Source of the DNA: Thermodesulfovibrionia bacterium
Lineage (GTDB): Bacteria; Nitrospirota; Thermodesulfovibrionia; UBA6902
Length of the DNA stretch: 40,310 bases
Assembly (NCBI GenBank): GCA_947259645.1
Contig: CAMYND010000047.1
Span: forward strand, 1 to 40,310
Reading direction: 5' to 3'
How positions within the stretch are numbered: the stretch's first letter is position 1; the number at the start of each line of letters is the position of its first letter. Position numbers and translations under genes: made by a program. The notes below the pieces were generated by a model. That model was not told the origin of the DNA, made no database searches, and was given only the letters and a program-made list of their open reading frames with translations. This document shows positions 8,070-16,088 of the stretch, piece by piece.

Positions 8070-9130
8070 CTTCCCACCAACTTACTGACGGACCTTCTTA
8101 TAACATGTCCCATTCGCCCGGACAACCACCGCTCGTGGGCGGGTACGTCGTAACTTTCCACATCACTGCAGCTTGCCAGACAACCCGGGCATTTTCTGTC
8201 GAGCGCCATAATGGTCAATTCCCGGTGAATATGGTTATGCCATATCTCATCGAGCGGTTTCTTAAATACATTCCCCATGCTCTTATGTTTCATTCTGTTT
8301 CTGATCTGAAAACATGGATAGCACTCCCCGGAACTATCCACGATAAACAGTCTGGACGGCACGAAGCAACCCTCTGGAGGCACATGTATGGATCCACGGG
8401 TGAGATAGGAAGGCACATACTTCATCATAGGGGCAGTATAAACGATAACTTTTTGCTGCTCAGCATAGAGCATAAGCTGCCTCAATTTCTTATTAATAAT
8501 CACTTTATCCCCGGGTCCGAATTCAAACCGGCTGTGATTACTCTCCAAACCGGCAGTTTCCCTTTGGTATGGCTGCATTGAGATTACCGGAATGCCAAGG
8601 TCAACAGCCAGGTCCACAATCTCTTTCAGGCGGTCAAGGGTCTGCCGCATGATCACCGATGATATGCTGCACGTTATTCCTCTTTTTCTCAGTTCCTGAA
8701 GGGCCTCAACGGCCTTTGTATACACCCCCCTGCCGCGAAGTTCATCATGCACATCCTGAGGTCCGTCCAGGGAAATAACGATATTTAAATTCCTGAGCTT
8801 TTCCAATGCATCAAGTCTCTGCCCTTCAGTCAGCAGGATGCCATTGGAAACAACACAAATTTCCTTGAATCCAATGCGTTCGGCATAGGTCAGGATATCG
8901 GGCGTGTCTTCACGCATGAAAGGTTCGGTCCCGCAGGAATTGAAACTCTCAGCACCGAGAGCACGTGCCTCGTCCAGAAGTGCAAGGACTTTGTCATAAT
9001 CCATATTGTGCTCACGGCGTTTCCACTCACTGCACATTTTGCAGGCGAGATTGCAGTGAGTCGCAAGCTCCACGGCAATCGCACCGGGATGGCGTTCAAA
9101 TGCCCGTTGATGCAGGTTCGACATGTTCAT
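8066..9130 (-). CDS. Radical SAM protein with SPASM-like C-terminal cluster domain
   Basis: The 4Fe-4S/SAM motif CNLACKMC (Cys26, Cys30, Cys33) is followed by barrel elements (EICVVSNGILL, NIVISLDGPQDVHDELRG). The C-terminal region has CFVPSRLFIVDSSGECYPCF, then GNVFKKPLDEIWHN and CPGCLASC, i.e. a SPASM/twitch-type set of cysteines. Enzymes of this layout often modify peptides (PqqE, anSME, thioether or epimerase types), although similar ones also act on sugars and tRNAs. Its presence in the same train as a PqqD-like gene supports a peptide-modifying role, as an inference. The stop overlaps the start of the SDR gene. Confidence 0.88.
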   Translation of the reverse strand: MNMSNLHQRAFERHPGAIAVELATHCNLACKMCSEWKRREHNMDYDKVLALLDEARALGAESFNSCGTEPFMREDTPDILTYAERIGFKEICVVSNGILLTEGQRLDALEKLRNLNIVISLDGPQDVHDELRGRGVYTKAVEALQELRKRGITCSISSVIMRQTLDRLKEIVDLAVDLGIPVISMQPYQRETAGLESNHSRFEFGPGDKVIINKKLRQLMLYAEQQKVIVYTAPMMKYVPSYLTRGSIHVPPEGCFVPSRLFIVDSSGECYPCFQIRNRMKHKSMGNVFKKPLDEIWHNHIHRELTIMALDRKCPGCLASCSDVESYDVPAHERWLSGRMGHVIRRSVSKLVGR

Positions 9131-9179
9131 CTCAATATCACATCAGTCCCGGAGAGGTTTATTCTTCCGGTATCCGGGA

Positions 9180-9869
9180 CTATTCATCTTTCTTCCGCCT
9201 CCGGTCGAGGGATGCTTTTAAAACTCGGACGTAATCAGGCCGGATGTGACGCACCAGTATTCCCCTGTTTGAGGAGTGAATACGTCTTTTCATTACGACT
9301 TCAGGCATCATTACGCTCCTGTATCCTTTTTCCTGTGCCCTGAAGCTCCAGTCGAGAAATTCTCCGCATTCCCATTTCTCGCTGAATAACCCTATGTCGA
9401 GAAAGGCACTCCGCGTGACAAGGACAGTCCCGTGGTGATAGCCGGGCATTTTTTCTGTTGGGCACTGTACCTTCTGTTTTGCGATCCTATCGATATCAGG
9501 GCTGTAAAAATGACTCACGTGTCCGAATACAATCTGCAGGACCGGATCAGCTTCCATGACATCAATCTGCTGGGTTAATTTATCTTCTGTCCAGAGGTCA
9601 TCGGCATCAAGAAAGGCAAAGTAACTTCCCCGGGCTTTTTTTATTCCGGTATTTCGTGCGGCAGGGCCGCCGCGATTGGACTGATAAAGATACTGTACAT
9701 GATCAGAAAAACTCTGTGCGATATGATCGCTCCCGTCAGTCGATCCGTCATCAACAACGATTATTTCGATCGGACGATAGGTCTGGGCCAGGATGCTCTC
9801 AATGGCCTGAGCGAGATATTTCTCACCATTGTAAACAGGGATAATTACACTCACCAGAGGGTTAGTCAT
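9180..9869 (-). CDS. Short GT2-family glycosyltransferase
   Basis: This is a GT-A enzyme: VSVIIPVYNG at residues 5-14, EIIVVDDGSTDGS for the nucleotide site, GGPAARNTG and the metal-binding DADD. There is no membrane segment. It ends with the locus signature VRVLKASLDRRR. I set the start at the ATG 9869, not the in-frame codon at 9968. It is preceded by AAAGGCGG, gives the family N-terminus, and overlaps the upstream GT2 gene by only 8 bp. RRIHSSNRGI near the C-terminus recalls the RRLHxxN element of its paralogues. The sugar donor and acceptor are not readable. Confidence 0.9.
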   Translation of the reverse strand: MTNPLVSVIIPVYNGEKYLAQAIESILAQTYRPIEIIVVDDGSTDGSDHIAQSFSDHVQYLYQSNRGGPAARNTGIKKARGSYFAFLDADDLWTEDKLTQQIDVMEADPVLQIVFGHVSHFYSPDIDRIAKQKVQCPTEKMPGYHHGTVLVTRSAFLDIGLFSEKWECGEFLDWSFRAQEKGYRSVMMPEVVMKRRIHSSNRGILVRHIRPDYVRVLKASLDRRRKKDE

Positions 9870-10650
9870 GTGATCCGCCTTTATCCTTCCTTTCATGTTG
9901 TCCGTCATAGAGCTGTTCCGGACCTGATACAAGGTCCGACAACCTGGGCAGTTTTGAAGCAGTGCCATTGCCCTGGTGCCTGCGGCGGTTCAGTGATTGC
10001 CTGAGCATCTTTAAGGCAAAGTTAAAATTTGTTTTGCTGTCGTTTGTTATATTTTGATCATGCCGGCGATAATAATACGTTACGTCCTGATGAACCAGCA
10101 TGGGGATGTTCTTTTCCTTTGCCCTCATGAACCAGTCCCAGTCCTCGCAGTAATCCAGTGACTCATCAAGGCAGCCTACTTTGTCAAATGCTGACTTTCT
10201 GAAAAGGGCACTGCCGAGGTGCATGTTCATCACCGGCTCAGACCATTCTTTAAACAGGGGGGGGCCGTCTTTCGGGTGGCTCAGCTGCATCCTCTGCAGG
10301 AGACCCAGAACAATTTCCATCCCGGGGTTCTGATCCAGGATACCTGTCTGGATTTTCAGTTTATTCTCACTCCACAGGTCATCAGCATCCAGAAAGCCCA
10401 TCACATTGCCCTCCGCCATTCCTATTCCTCTGTTCCGGGCTGCAGCCGGTCCGCTGTTGGATTGGTATACGTAGCGTATATTACCACTCAAGCTCTCAAC
10501 GATTTTAGCGGTATTGTCTGTAGAACCATCATCAATAATGATAACTTCAAGGGGCTCATGATTTTGCCGGTTGATACTTTCAACGGCTTCAGCTATATAC
10601 GTTTCTCCGTTGTAAACCGGGATGATAACGCTGACAAAATAGTTCTTCAT
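9862..10650 (-). CDS. Short GT2-family glycosyltransferase with C-terminal extension
   Basis: Family motifs are SVIIPVYNGETY, EVIIIDDGSTDNT, GPAAARNRG and DADDLW, with RRHDQNITND and LKMLRQSLNRRR toward the end. About 33 residues follow the signature, longer than in most copies here. I prefer the ATG at 10650 (Met-Lys-Asn-Tyr) because it matches the paralogues; a GTG at 10683 is the longer alternative. The 3' end overlaps the next GT2 gene by 8 bp, so the two are probably translated together. It is predicted cytoplasmic. Confidence 0.9.
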   Translation of the reverse strand: MKNYFVSVIIPVYNGETYIAEAVESINRQNHEPLEVIIIDDGSTDNTAKIVESLSGNIRYVYQSNSGPAAARNRGIGMAEGNVMGFLDADDLWSENKLKIQTGILDQNPGMEIVLGLLQRMQLSHPKDGPPLFKEWSEPVMNMHLGSALFRKSAFDKVGCLDESLDYCEDWDWFMRAKEKNIPMLVHQDVTYYYRRHDQNITNDSKTNFNFALKMLRQSLNRRRHQGNGTASKLPRLSDLVSGPEQLYDGQHERKDKGGSHD

Positions 10651-10719
10651 GATTGTATTGAGGATTCTCCGCTTTCGGGGCACTGAAGCTTATTATGTAT
10701 ATCAGATGGCATGAGTTCT

Positions 10720-11583
10720 TTATAATCTGTAAGCATTGAGTGCTGAAGAAGATCTGCGAGCGATATTTATTTTATTTCCGTTTGATCCCGGGCCGGTTGG
10801 GGAAAGCGGACAGTGGGCACACAGTTCATATCTTTCCCTCTTTCCCTCTTGCAAGTCCTTTACGACCTTTACATGATCATCAGAGAACCAAAGCTCTTCC
10901 AATGAATTTTGGTAAATATTGCCCAGCCTGAAATCGCCGTGCATATCCTCGCAGCAGTTGCACATTTCACCATCGTGTCTAATAATCATGCGAATAAGAG
11001 GACGACGGCACGGACCATTCATATAAATAAGGTCAGGAACTGCCATGCGTCTGTCTGCAGGTACCAGAGCCCTGGGTATTGCCATATTCCGTGCTGACCG
11101 CGATCCTGCCAATCCAATTGCACTGAACTGGAGATTCGCTCCCGACAATCTGTTCTCCCAGTACTGCTTTGTCCTTTCGAGCTCCTCATTTGTTGAGTAA
11201 TCATAAAGTCCAATAACGATATATTCATAGAGTGCTGTGATCTCACGGCACAGCACATCATCGTTCTTTAAAAAATCCCCATTCGTGTGTATATAAGGCT
11301 TCATACCCCTTTTTCCGGCCTCGCGAGCAAGGAAAACGTTGCGTTTATCAAGAAGGGGCTCGGAATAGGAGTAGAAAGTTACCCCCCCACGAAATCCCAT
11401 CGCCTCAGCCTGATCCAGAATATCAATGATTTTCTCCGTCGGCATGAACGAGGTGGAAGGTTTCCCTTTTTCATTTAAGTATTTTCCACTCCGGTCATAG
11501 GTGCGCGGGCAGAACCAGCATGACCGGTTACAGTTAGCCTGCGACTCGATCTGGAGACGCTGAAAAAGGGGGATACGTTTCAT
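10720..11583 (-). CDS. Radical SAM/SPASM-type protein
   Basis: The cluster motif CNRSCWFC (Cys18, Cys22, Cys25) lies very close to the N-terminus. Also present are GGVTFYSYSEPLLD (the GxP-type region), YIHTNGDFL, and a C-terminal auxiliary-cluster region with CNCCEDMHGDFRLGN, SLEELWFS and CAHCPLSP. This pattern is the SPASM family. The product is shorter (287 aa) than the other SPASM enzyme in the window and is not its close copy. Its start overlaps the stop of the upstream GT2 gene by 4 bp. A peptide- or sugar-modifying oxidative role is likely; the substrate is unknown. Confidence 0.87.
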   Translation of the reverse strand: MKRIPLFQRLQIESQANCNRSCWFCPRTYDRSGKYLNEKGKPSTSFMPTEKIIDILDQAEAMGFRGGVTFYSYSEPLLDKRNVFLAREAGKRGMKPYIHTNGDFLKNDDVLCREITALYEYIVIGLYDYSTNEELERTKQYWENRLSGANLQFSAIGLAGSRSARNMAIPRALVPADRRMAVPDLIYMNGPCRRPLIRMIIRHDGEMCNCCEDMHGDFRLGNIYQNSLEELWFSDDHVKVVKDLQEGKRERYELCAHCPLSPTGPGSNGNKINIARRSSSALNAYRL

Positions 11584-12302
11584 CTACTCTCTTTAGGACT
11601 GTCCTCATCCTGAAGCTTCATCATCCTTCTGCGATCAAGAGATGCTTTAAGGATTCTGACACGATCTGTCATAAATTGCCGCTGTGTTAATCCTTTATTA
11701 TTTTTATGAAGCCGTCGCATATATACAAGATCAGGAAGCATGAACATGTTCAGGCCCTGTTCCTGGGCCCGCATGATCCAGCTTACATCCTGTCCCACTT
11801 TCCAGTTGGTTTCGAACAGGCCAACGTGAAAAAAAGCAGCCCTTTTAATCATCATTGCGCAGGGCAAATGTCCGGGCATTAATTCATCCGGGCAGTGTAC
11901 GTTGTTCATTTCAGATTTATCTAATTCAGGGCTGTGAAACTGCCGCACATGACCAAATACTGCGTCAAGGCCTGGATTGTCCCTGAGAGCTGCTGACTGT
12001 GCAGCCAGTTTATTTTCTAACCAATAGTCATCAGCATCAAGAAAAGAAAAGAAATCTCCACGGGCCAGTTCTATGCCTTTATTCCTTGCCGCACCGGTCC
12101 CGGCATTGGGCTGAAAGCAATACTGCACGTCAGACGAAAATTGCTTTGCTACGTCTGCGCTTCCATCGGTTGATCCATCATCAACGACAATTATCTCAGC
12201 CGGGCTGAGGGTTTGAGCCAGTACGCTTTCGATGGCTTCTGCCAGGTAGTCCCTGCAGTTGTAAACAGGGATAATTACACTTACGGAAGAGTTGTTGTCC
12301 AA
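11580..12302 (-). CDS. Short GT2-family glycosyltransferase
   Basis: VSVIIPVYNCRDYL at the N-terminus, EIIVVDDGSTDGS, GTGAARNKG, DADDYW and VRILKASLDRRR place it in the locus GT2 paralogue set. Start: a TTG at 12302, well placed after AAAGGAG, with no ATG nearby. It shares a long middle block with the copies at 9180 and 20597 (FGHVRQFHSPEL, CPDELMPG), so these three form a sub-clade. It has no membrane segment. It overlaps the radical SAM gene downstream by 4 bp. Confidence 0.9.
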   Translation of the reverse strand: MDNNSSVSVIIPVYNCRDYLAEAIESVLAQTLSPAEIIVVDDGSTDGSADVAKQFSSDVQYCFQPNAGTGAARNKGIELARGDFFSFLDADDYWLENKLAAQSAALRDNPGLDAVFGHVRQFHSPELDKSEMNNVHCPDELMPGHLPCAMMIKRAAFFHVGLFETNWKVGQDVSWIMRAQEQGLNMFMLPDLVYMRRLHKNNKGLTQRQFMTDRVRILKASLDRRRMMKLQDEDSPKESR

Positions 12303-12350
12303 ATTAATGCTCCTTTATAAATACAGATGATAACCGGGACCAAAGGATTA

Positions 12351-13043
12351 TTATTCATTAGTTTTGTTTTTACGATGAATGGAACGGCGTAAAATATTCA
12401 ACATAGTTTTATCGAAAGTAAATGTGTGACTGAGGTTTTTATCATGCCACCTTCTTTTGTACAGCACTTCATTGACAATGCCAATGTTTATATTCGCATC
12501 TTTTGCTCTTGCAAACCACTCTGAATCTACCCCTGTTGGCTTACCATAACAAATAAAATTGCCAACCACATTGAAAACCTCTTTTTTGACAAGCATATTG
12601 GGAAGATAGAATTGTGCTGTGGGTTCTTCCAGTATGGATTTTTTGAAATTTGGAGGCAAGGTATGTCCTCTTTCTAAGAATTGTAGTGCTAAACCTAAGC
12701 AACCATCCATTTCGGGGTTTTGTTGTAACAAAGCTGCTTGTTTTTCTAATTTTTGAGGCATCCATCTATCATCAGCATCATGGAATGCGATCCAATCTCC
12801 TTTTGCCTGTGTCAGTAAAAAATTGCGAGCAGCAGTAACGCCGATTTTATTGCCCTCGATGTATCTGACTCGATCCCTGAAAGTTTTTATAATAGCCTTT
12901 GTATTATCTGTAGAACCATCATTGAAGATTATAATTTCCATAGGAGGATAAGTTTGGTTCAGGACACTCTCGATAGCTTCAGAAATAAAACGTTCGGTAT
13001 TATAAACCGCAATAAGTGCTGAAATAGAAAGATTTCCGGTCAT
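12351..13043 (-). CDS. Short GT2-family glycosyltransferase, more diverged
   Basis: The N-terminus reads SISALIAVYNTERF instead of the usual SVIIPVYNGE. EIIIFNDGSTDNT replaces the common VDDG, so one Asp of the nucleotide site is Asn. HDADDRW keeps the metal motif. The tail is NILRRSIHRKNK, a weaker form of the locus signature. The gene is more AT-rich than its neighbours. The ATG at 13043 follows GAGGGAG and overlaps the upstream stop by 4 bp (ATGA). The family call is firm; catalytic competence is likely but less certain than for the others. Confidence 0.88.
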   Translation of the reverse strand: MTGNLSISALIAVYNTERFISEAIESVLNQTYPPMEIIIFNDGSTDNTKAIIKTFRDRVRYIEGNKIGVTAARNFLLTQAKGDWIAFHDADDRWMPQKLEKQAALLQQNPEMDGCLGLALQFLERGHTLPPNFKKSILEEPTAQFYLPNMLVKKEVFNVVGNFICYGKPTGVDSEWFARAKDANINIGIVNEVLYKRRWHDKNLSHTFTFDKTMLNILRRSIHRKNKTNE

Positions 13044-13729
13044 GGTTGTCTCCCTCTTTTTCGTTCTAAGGACATTCTCAGTAATTTTAGCAAATAAGTC
13101 TCGGGGGGTGCCATACTATTTGTTATGTTTGCATCGTGTCTTCTATGGTGTAAAGCAACGTGGTCTTCTAATAATTGCAGGTTGATCTGTTGTTCTCTGG
13201 CGCGATAAAACCAATCCTTGTCTTCGCCTATTCTCATGTATTCATTAAAAAAACCAATTTTATTAATTGTCGATTTTTTAGCCAATATCGTCACCAGAGA
13301 AAGTGAAAATGTCGGGGCCCCCCTTTTGTTAAAAGTATTTAATTTTCTATCAAATATTTCTTCCTGTATTTTCCCCATAGTAATGTCGGCTTCCGGAAAA
13401 TCCATATGGGCCTGATACAATATTTTAAGATTGTTCTCCGTCCAACAATCATCATAATCCAAAAAAGCAATGAATTTTCCTTTGGCCTGCAACAGCCCTC
13501 TATTGCGAGCAGCCGAAGGTCCCTGATTATCCTGATAATAATAGCGGATATGTTTTGCGTATTGGGCGGCTATTTCTGACGTGTTATCTTTAGATCCATC
13601 GTCAACAACTATTATTTCAATTGAAGACATTCCTTGACTTAGTACGTTTTCGATGGCCTCAGCTAGGAATCTCTCCCCGTTAAACACCGGAATAATGACA
13701 CTAATCTCAACTGCTGAATTTCTATTCAT
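13040..13729 (-). CDS. Short GT2-family glycosyltransferase
   Basis: ISVIIPVFNGERFL, EIIVVDDGSKDNT, GPSAARNRG and a variant metal motif DYDDCW are seen. RRHDANITN and LLKLLRMSLERKRG close the protein. It is 229 residues, fully soluble, and clusters by motif with the copies at 10 kb and 17 kb (RRHD-x-NIT group). It lies 36 bp downstream of the SDR gene at 13766 and overlaps the next GT2, so it belongs to the same transcript. Confidence 0.9.
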   Translation of the reverse strand: MNRNSAVEISVIIPVFNGERFLAEAIENVLSQGMSSIEIIVVDDGSKDNTSEIAAQYAKHIRYYYQDNQGPSAARNRGLLQAKGKFIAFLDYDDCWTENNLKILYQAHMDFPEADITMGKIQEEIFDRKLNTFNKRGAPTFSLSLVTILAKKSTINKIGFFNEYMRIGEDKDWFYRAREQQINLQLLEDHVALHHRRHDANITNSMAPPETYLLKLLRMSLERKRGRQP

Positions 13730-13765
13730 ATGTACTTTCTATATAAGCCGGGGGTGAGATTTAGT

Positions 13766-14536
13766 TTACTCATTATTATCTTCAATGAGTTGCTGCGAAT
13801 TTACCCGGGGGCGAAATCCCAGATCGCGTATGGGTGATGTAAGGTCCCACGGTTTCCCCGGATTGTCGGAGACTCCGTAATACACACCATAGTGTTTTTT
13901 TGTCTCGATTGCTCTTTTGAATAGTTCAATAGTGTCTCTCTTGCTCATAATTGTCTTCTGCGCCCTTGCCCCCGACCGTAGAAGAGCTATCTCGTCTTCC
14001 TGTACACTGCCGATCCTCAAAGAGATGAAGGAAATATTTTTTCCCCTGGAGAATAGATATCCAAACTGTTCTGCGCAGAATTTCATTGCTCCATATGCGC
14101 TGTCAGGCGAAGGATAGTCATCGGACCTAATCTCGCGGCCAAGTGAAGACTCCCCTTCGGTCTCATAAGTGCCCGTAACATGATTCGTACTGGCAAATAC
14201 AACTTTTCCTATGCATTTCGCTGCTGCTGTTAGCAGAACATTGTATGCGCCGATAACGTGGACATTGTTGGAGCGAAGGATGTCATAAGCATCCGGAATA
14301 GGATGTTCTGATGAAAGTCCTGCCAAATTGACTAACGCATACGTATCATCCGGTATAGCATTTATTAACTGATCTATACTCCCCACATCGGCCTTCACAT
14401 AATTTATATTATTTGATTTAGAGGGCTCAAGGATATCCAGAACATAAAGTTCATAGGTGTCCTTAAGACCTGCATGAAGAATTCTTCCTATAGTTCCCAG
14501 GCCGCCAATTAAGACAATTTTTTTTCTCTTTCTCAT
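13766..14536 (-). CDS. NAD-dependent epimerase/dehydratase family protein, second uronate dehydrogenase-like copy
   Basis: The SDR Rossmann motif GGLGTIG is at residues 11-17, LYVLDI ends beta-2, LVNLAGLSSE follows, and the catalytic pair is in YGAMK. The C-terminal HYGVYYGVSDN and GKPWDLTSPIRDLGFRP match the SDR at 7245-8069 and the uronate dehydrogenase group. The two proteins are only moderately alike, so this is an old paralogue pair rather than a recent duplication. It is the first intact gene downstream of the fossil block at 14.66-15.17 kb. Confidence 0.83.
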   Translation of the reverse strand: MRKRKKIVLIGGLGTIGRILHAGLKDTYELYVLDILEPSKSNNINYVKADVGSIDQLINAIPDDTYALVNLAGLSSEHPIPDAYDILRSNNVHVIGAYNVLLTAAAKCIGKVVFASTNHVTGTYETEGESSLGREIRSDDYPSPDSAYGAMKFCAEQFGYLFSRGKNISFISLRIGSVQEDEIALLRSGARAQKTIMSKRDTIELFKRAIETKKHYGVYYGVSDNPGKPWDLTSPIRDLGFRPRVNSQQLIEDNNE

Positions 14537-14661
14537 ATCCGGGCTACTCTTCGATTGAAATATTTAATATTTGTTATAAAAAAGCTAAGTAATCTGGCTG
14601 TTACGCTTAAATTTTATTTAACTACCTGCAGGCATTCTTTTAAACCCTGAAATGCTATTAC

Positions 14662-14814
14662 TCATGACCTGCGGTCTGATGAGCCATCGTCGATTGCAAT
14701 GACTTCAATTGGCCAGTAAGCATCCTTAAACACACTTTCGAGAGCCTGTGCGAAATATTTTTCTCTGTTGTTAATAGGCATGACAAAACTGACAAGAGGA
14801 GTATTTCTGGGCAT
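14662..14814 (-). pseudogene. Fossil: N-terminal 50 codons of a GT2 gene
   Basis: The frame starts at an ATG and reads TPLVSFVMPINNREKYFAQA and ESVFKDAYWPIEVIAIDDGS before ending in TGA. It is closest to the GT2 at 21295-21996, which has LVSIIMPVYNGEKYVAQAL and FKDFYRPIEVIAVDDGS. Everything after the DDGS motif is gone. The 26 bp just upstream of its ATG (14821-14846) match 25/26 with those upstream of the intact copy (22003-22028). Confidence 0.85.
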
Positions 14815-14846
14815 TTTTATGTATCCATCTGTAAACGAGTATTCAT

Positions 14847-15175
14847 GGCTGACTTTTTCCGGGCACCTTCACGGTCCATGGATTTTTGAAGACTCGCAGT
14901 GCTCCTAACTCATGTCCTTGCCAGCAGCTTTACGTTCATATGTAATGCATGTGCACGGTTAAACCAGTCCGTGTTTTCGCCGTATTGTGGAGAAGTATCT
15001 AACAATCTCACTTTCTCAAAGGCTGAACTGCGATATATGGCCACTCCGATATAGTCCGGGAAGACCTCCACCGGATTCCTGTCAAAAAACTATATTCGCC
15101 GGTCTTTTTATTCTATTCCATAATCTGAGCGTATCAAGAATAATGTCTGCATCAGACTCGTTCTGCATTCTTAAA
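14847..15175 (-). pseudogene. Fossil: 3' end of an HPr-kinase-like/GT2 fusion gene
   Basis: Nucleotide blocks match the 3' part of the intact fusion gene (about 23350-23720). Examples are GCACGGTTAAACCAGTCCGTG and the ALRVFK and DADI/V segments in translation. The fossil has several internal deletions (one of about 60 bp around the MTLLVRRHGK part) and multiple stops. With the GT2 fossil next to it, it keeps the order of the intact locus at 21.3-25.1 kb but without the epimerase gene in between. Confidence 0.8.
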
Positions 15176-15343
15176 GTTTTAATTTATTTTTAATGACCAG
15201 CCGGTAGCACCCTTTATAGTTGAATTATCTTAATTGTGAAATCACTGCCTGAATCTTCACTCAATGCATGACGATACGCATTTAGAAATGCCTTCTGTAT
15301 CTTTCGGATAAGGACCGATGTCTTCTCCTTATTTGGTTTAATA
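15176..15343. other. Non-coding or relic stretch between fossil block and tRNA fragment
   Basis: On the minus strand, 15343-15229 is open without a start codon (KTSVLIRKIQKAFLNAYRHA and a little more, then TAA). It looks like the end of a decayed gene that I do not recognise. The remainder is AT-rich with no promoter or hairpin I can support. Confidence 0.35.
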
Positions 15344-15375
15344 TGGTGGGGAGGGCAGGATTCGAACTTGCGACC
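15344..15375 (-). other. tRNA 3'-end fragment (T-arm, acceptor strand and CCA), possible att site
   Basis: Read on the minus strand, the 32 bp give a T-arm with the invariant GTTCGAATCC loop core, a CCTCCCC acceptor strand, a discriminator A and CCA. The T-stem has one mismatch (GCAAG against CCTGC). No 5' half, D-arm or anticodon arm precedes it, so it is not a working tRNA. Such 3' fragments commonly mark where an island integrated at a tRNA gene. Confidence 0.75.
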
Positions 15376-15408
15376 ATGTTCATTTGGACTGTTTTTTTTG
15401 CTACGAAA

Positions 15409-16038
15409 CTACTTCCCATCGAATTTCGGATTAAGGTAATATGGTTCAAAAAGGGTCCATTTCTTCCACATCTTTAAACCTTGAGTTCCGGCACAAATAC
15501 TTCCATACATCAGATATTTAATTCCCCGAAATATCTCACTGCTCTGTTTCGTAATGGACTCTACAATAAACTCATTTAATTGATACATGATCCCATCTTT
15601 TAATAGAGCTGCATGCCCAAGTATTTGTGAATACAATGCAAATTCACCCATTCTGTGCAATAAAACGTAGCCACAGAGACGACGGTCTACATTTAGATTG
15701 CCCTGTTTATGTCCCGGTTCTGGAATAAATACCCCGAACATTTTCACATAATCAGTGGGGTCCCGGGGTTGCGTGACTTCTCTGTACGATTCAGGAACCC
15801 CTCCGAGCTCCTCTATACTCCTTTTGTATGGAGCAGCCATTTCCCGTCCCTGTCTGACTTGAGATGAAACGTTGATTTCAAAAATATCGGGAATATGGTT
15901 CTGCATTATAAATTCTTCACAAAAGTAGCCCGCCCTCTTCGCTTTGTTAGCATTTTTAATTGCGCTGCGAGATCGGACCTTTCTCATTTTCGCGAAATAT
16001 TCTTCGAAAGAGTCTGGAATTTTAAGTACGGCACACAC
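15409..16038 (-). CDS. GNAT/FemAB-like acyltransferase (start uncertain)
   Basis: This 209-residue soluble protein has SFEEYFAKMRKVRSRSAIKN and ANKAKRAGY near the N-terminus, then a long region with VDRRLCGYVLLHRMGEFALY (a beta-strand pattern seen in GNAT-like folds) and KYLMYGSICAGTQGLKMWKK. I suspect the GNAT/FemAB superfamily but see no diagnostic acetyl-CoA loop. The only usable start is a GTG at 16038. The same frame continues upstream for about 20 more plausible codons (YHCHGGPVRPLQLV) with no start codon, up to the T8 tract at which the deacetylase gene ends. Its true N-terminus may therefore be lost or frameshifted. It would modify a sugar or peptide made by this locus (inference). 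Confidence 0.5.
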   Translation of the reverse strand: MCAVLKIPDSFEEYFAKMRKVRSRSAIKNANKAKRAGYFCEEFIMQNHIPDIFEINVSSQVRQGREMAAPYKRSIEELGGVPESYREVTQPRDPTDYVKMFGVFIPEPGHKQGNLNVDRRLCGYVLLHRMGEFALYSQILGHAALLKDGIMYQLNEFIVESITKQSSEIFRGIKYLMYGSICAGTQGLKMWKKWTLFEPYYLNPKFDGK

Positions 16039-16088
16039 TAACTGTAATGGCCTTACCGGTCCTCCATGACAGTGGTATAACTTATTAC

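Noticed and set aside
8063-8581. 172-codon plus-strand frame opposite the radical SAM gene
   Set aside because: It lies wholly across the SPASM region of a clear gene and has no recognisable domain.
15344-15420. Complete tRNA gene
   Set aside because: Only the T-arm, acceptor 3' strand and CCA are present; no D-arm or anticodon stem can be built from the sequence 5' of it.
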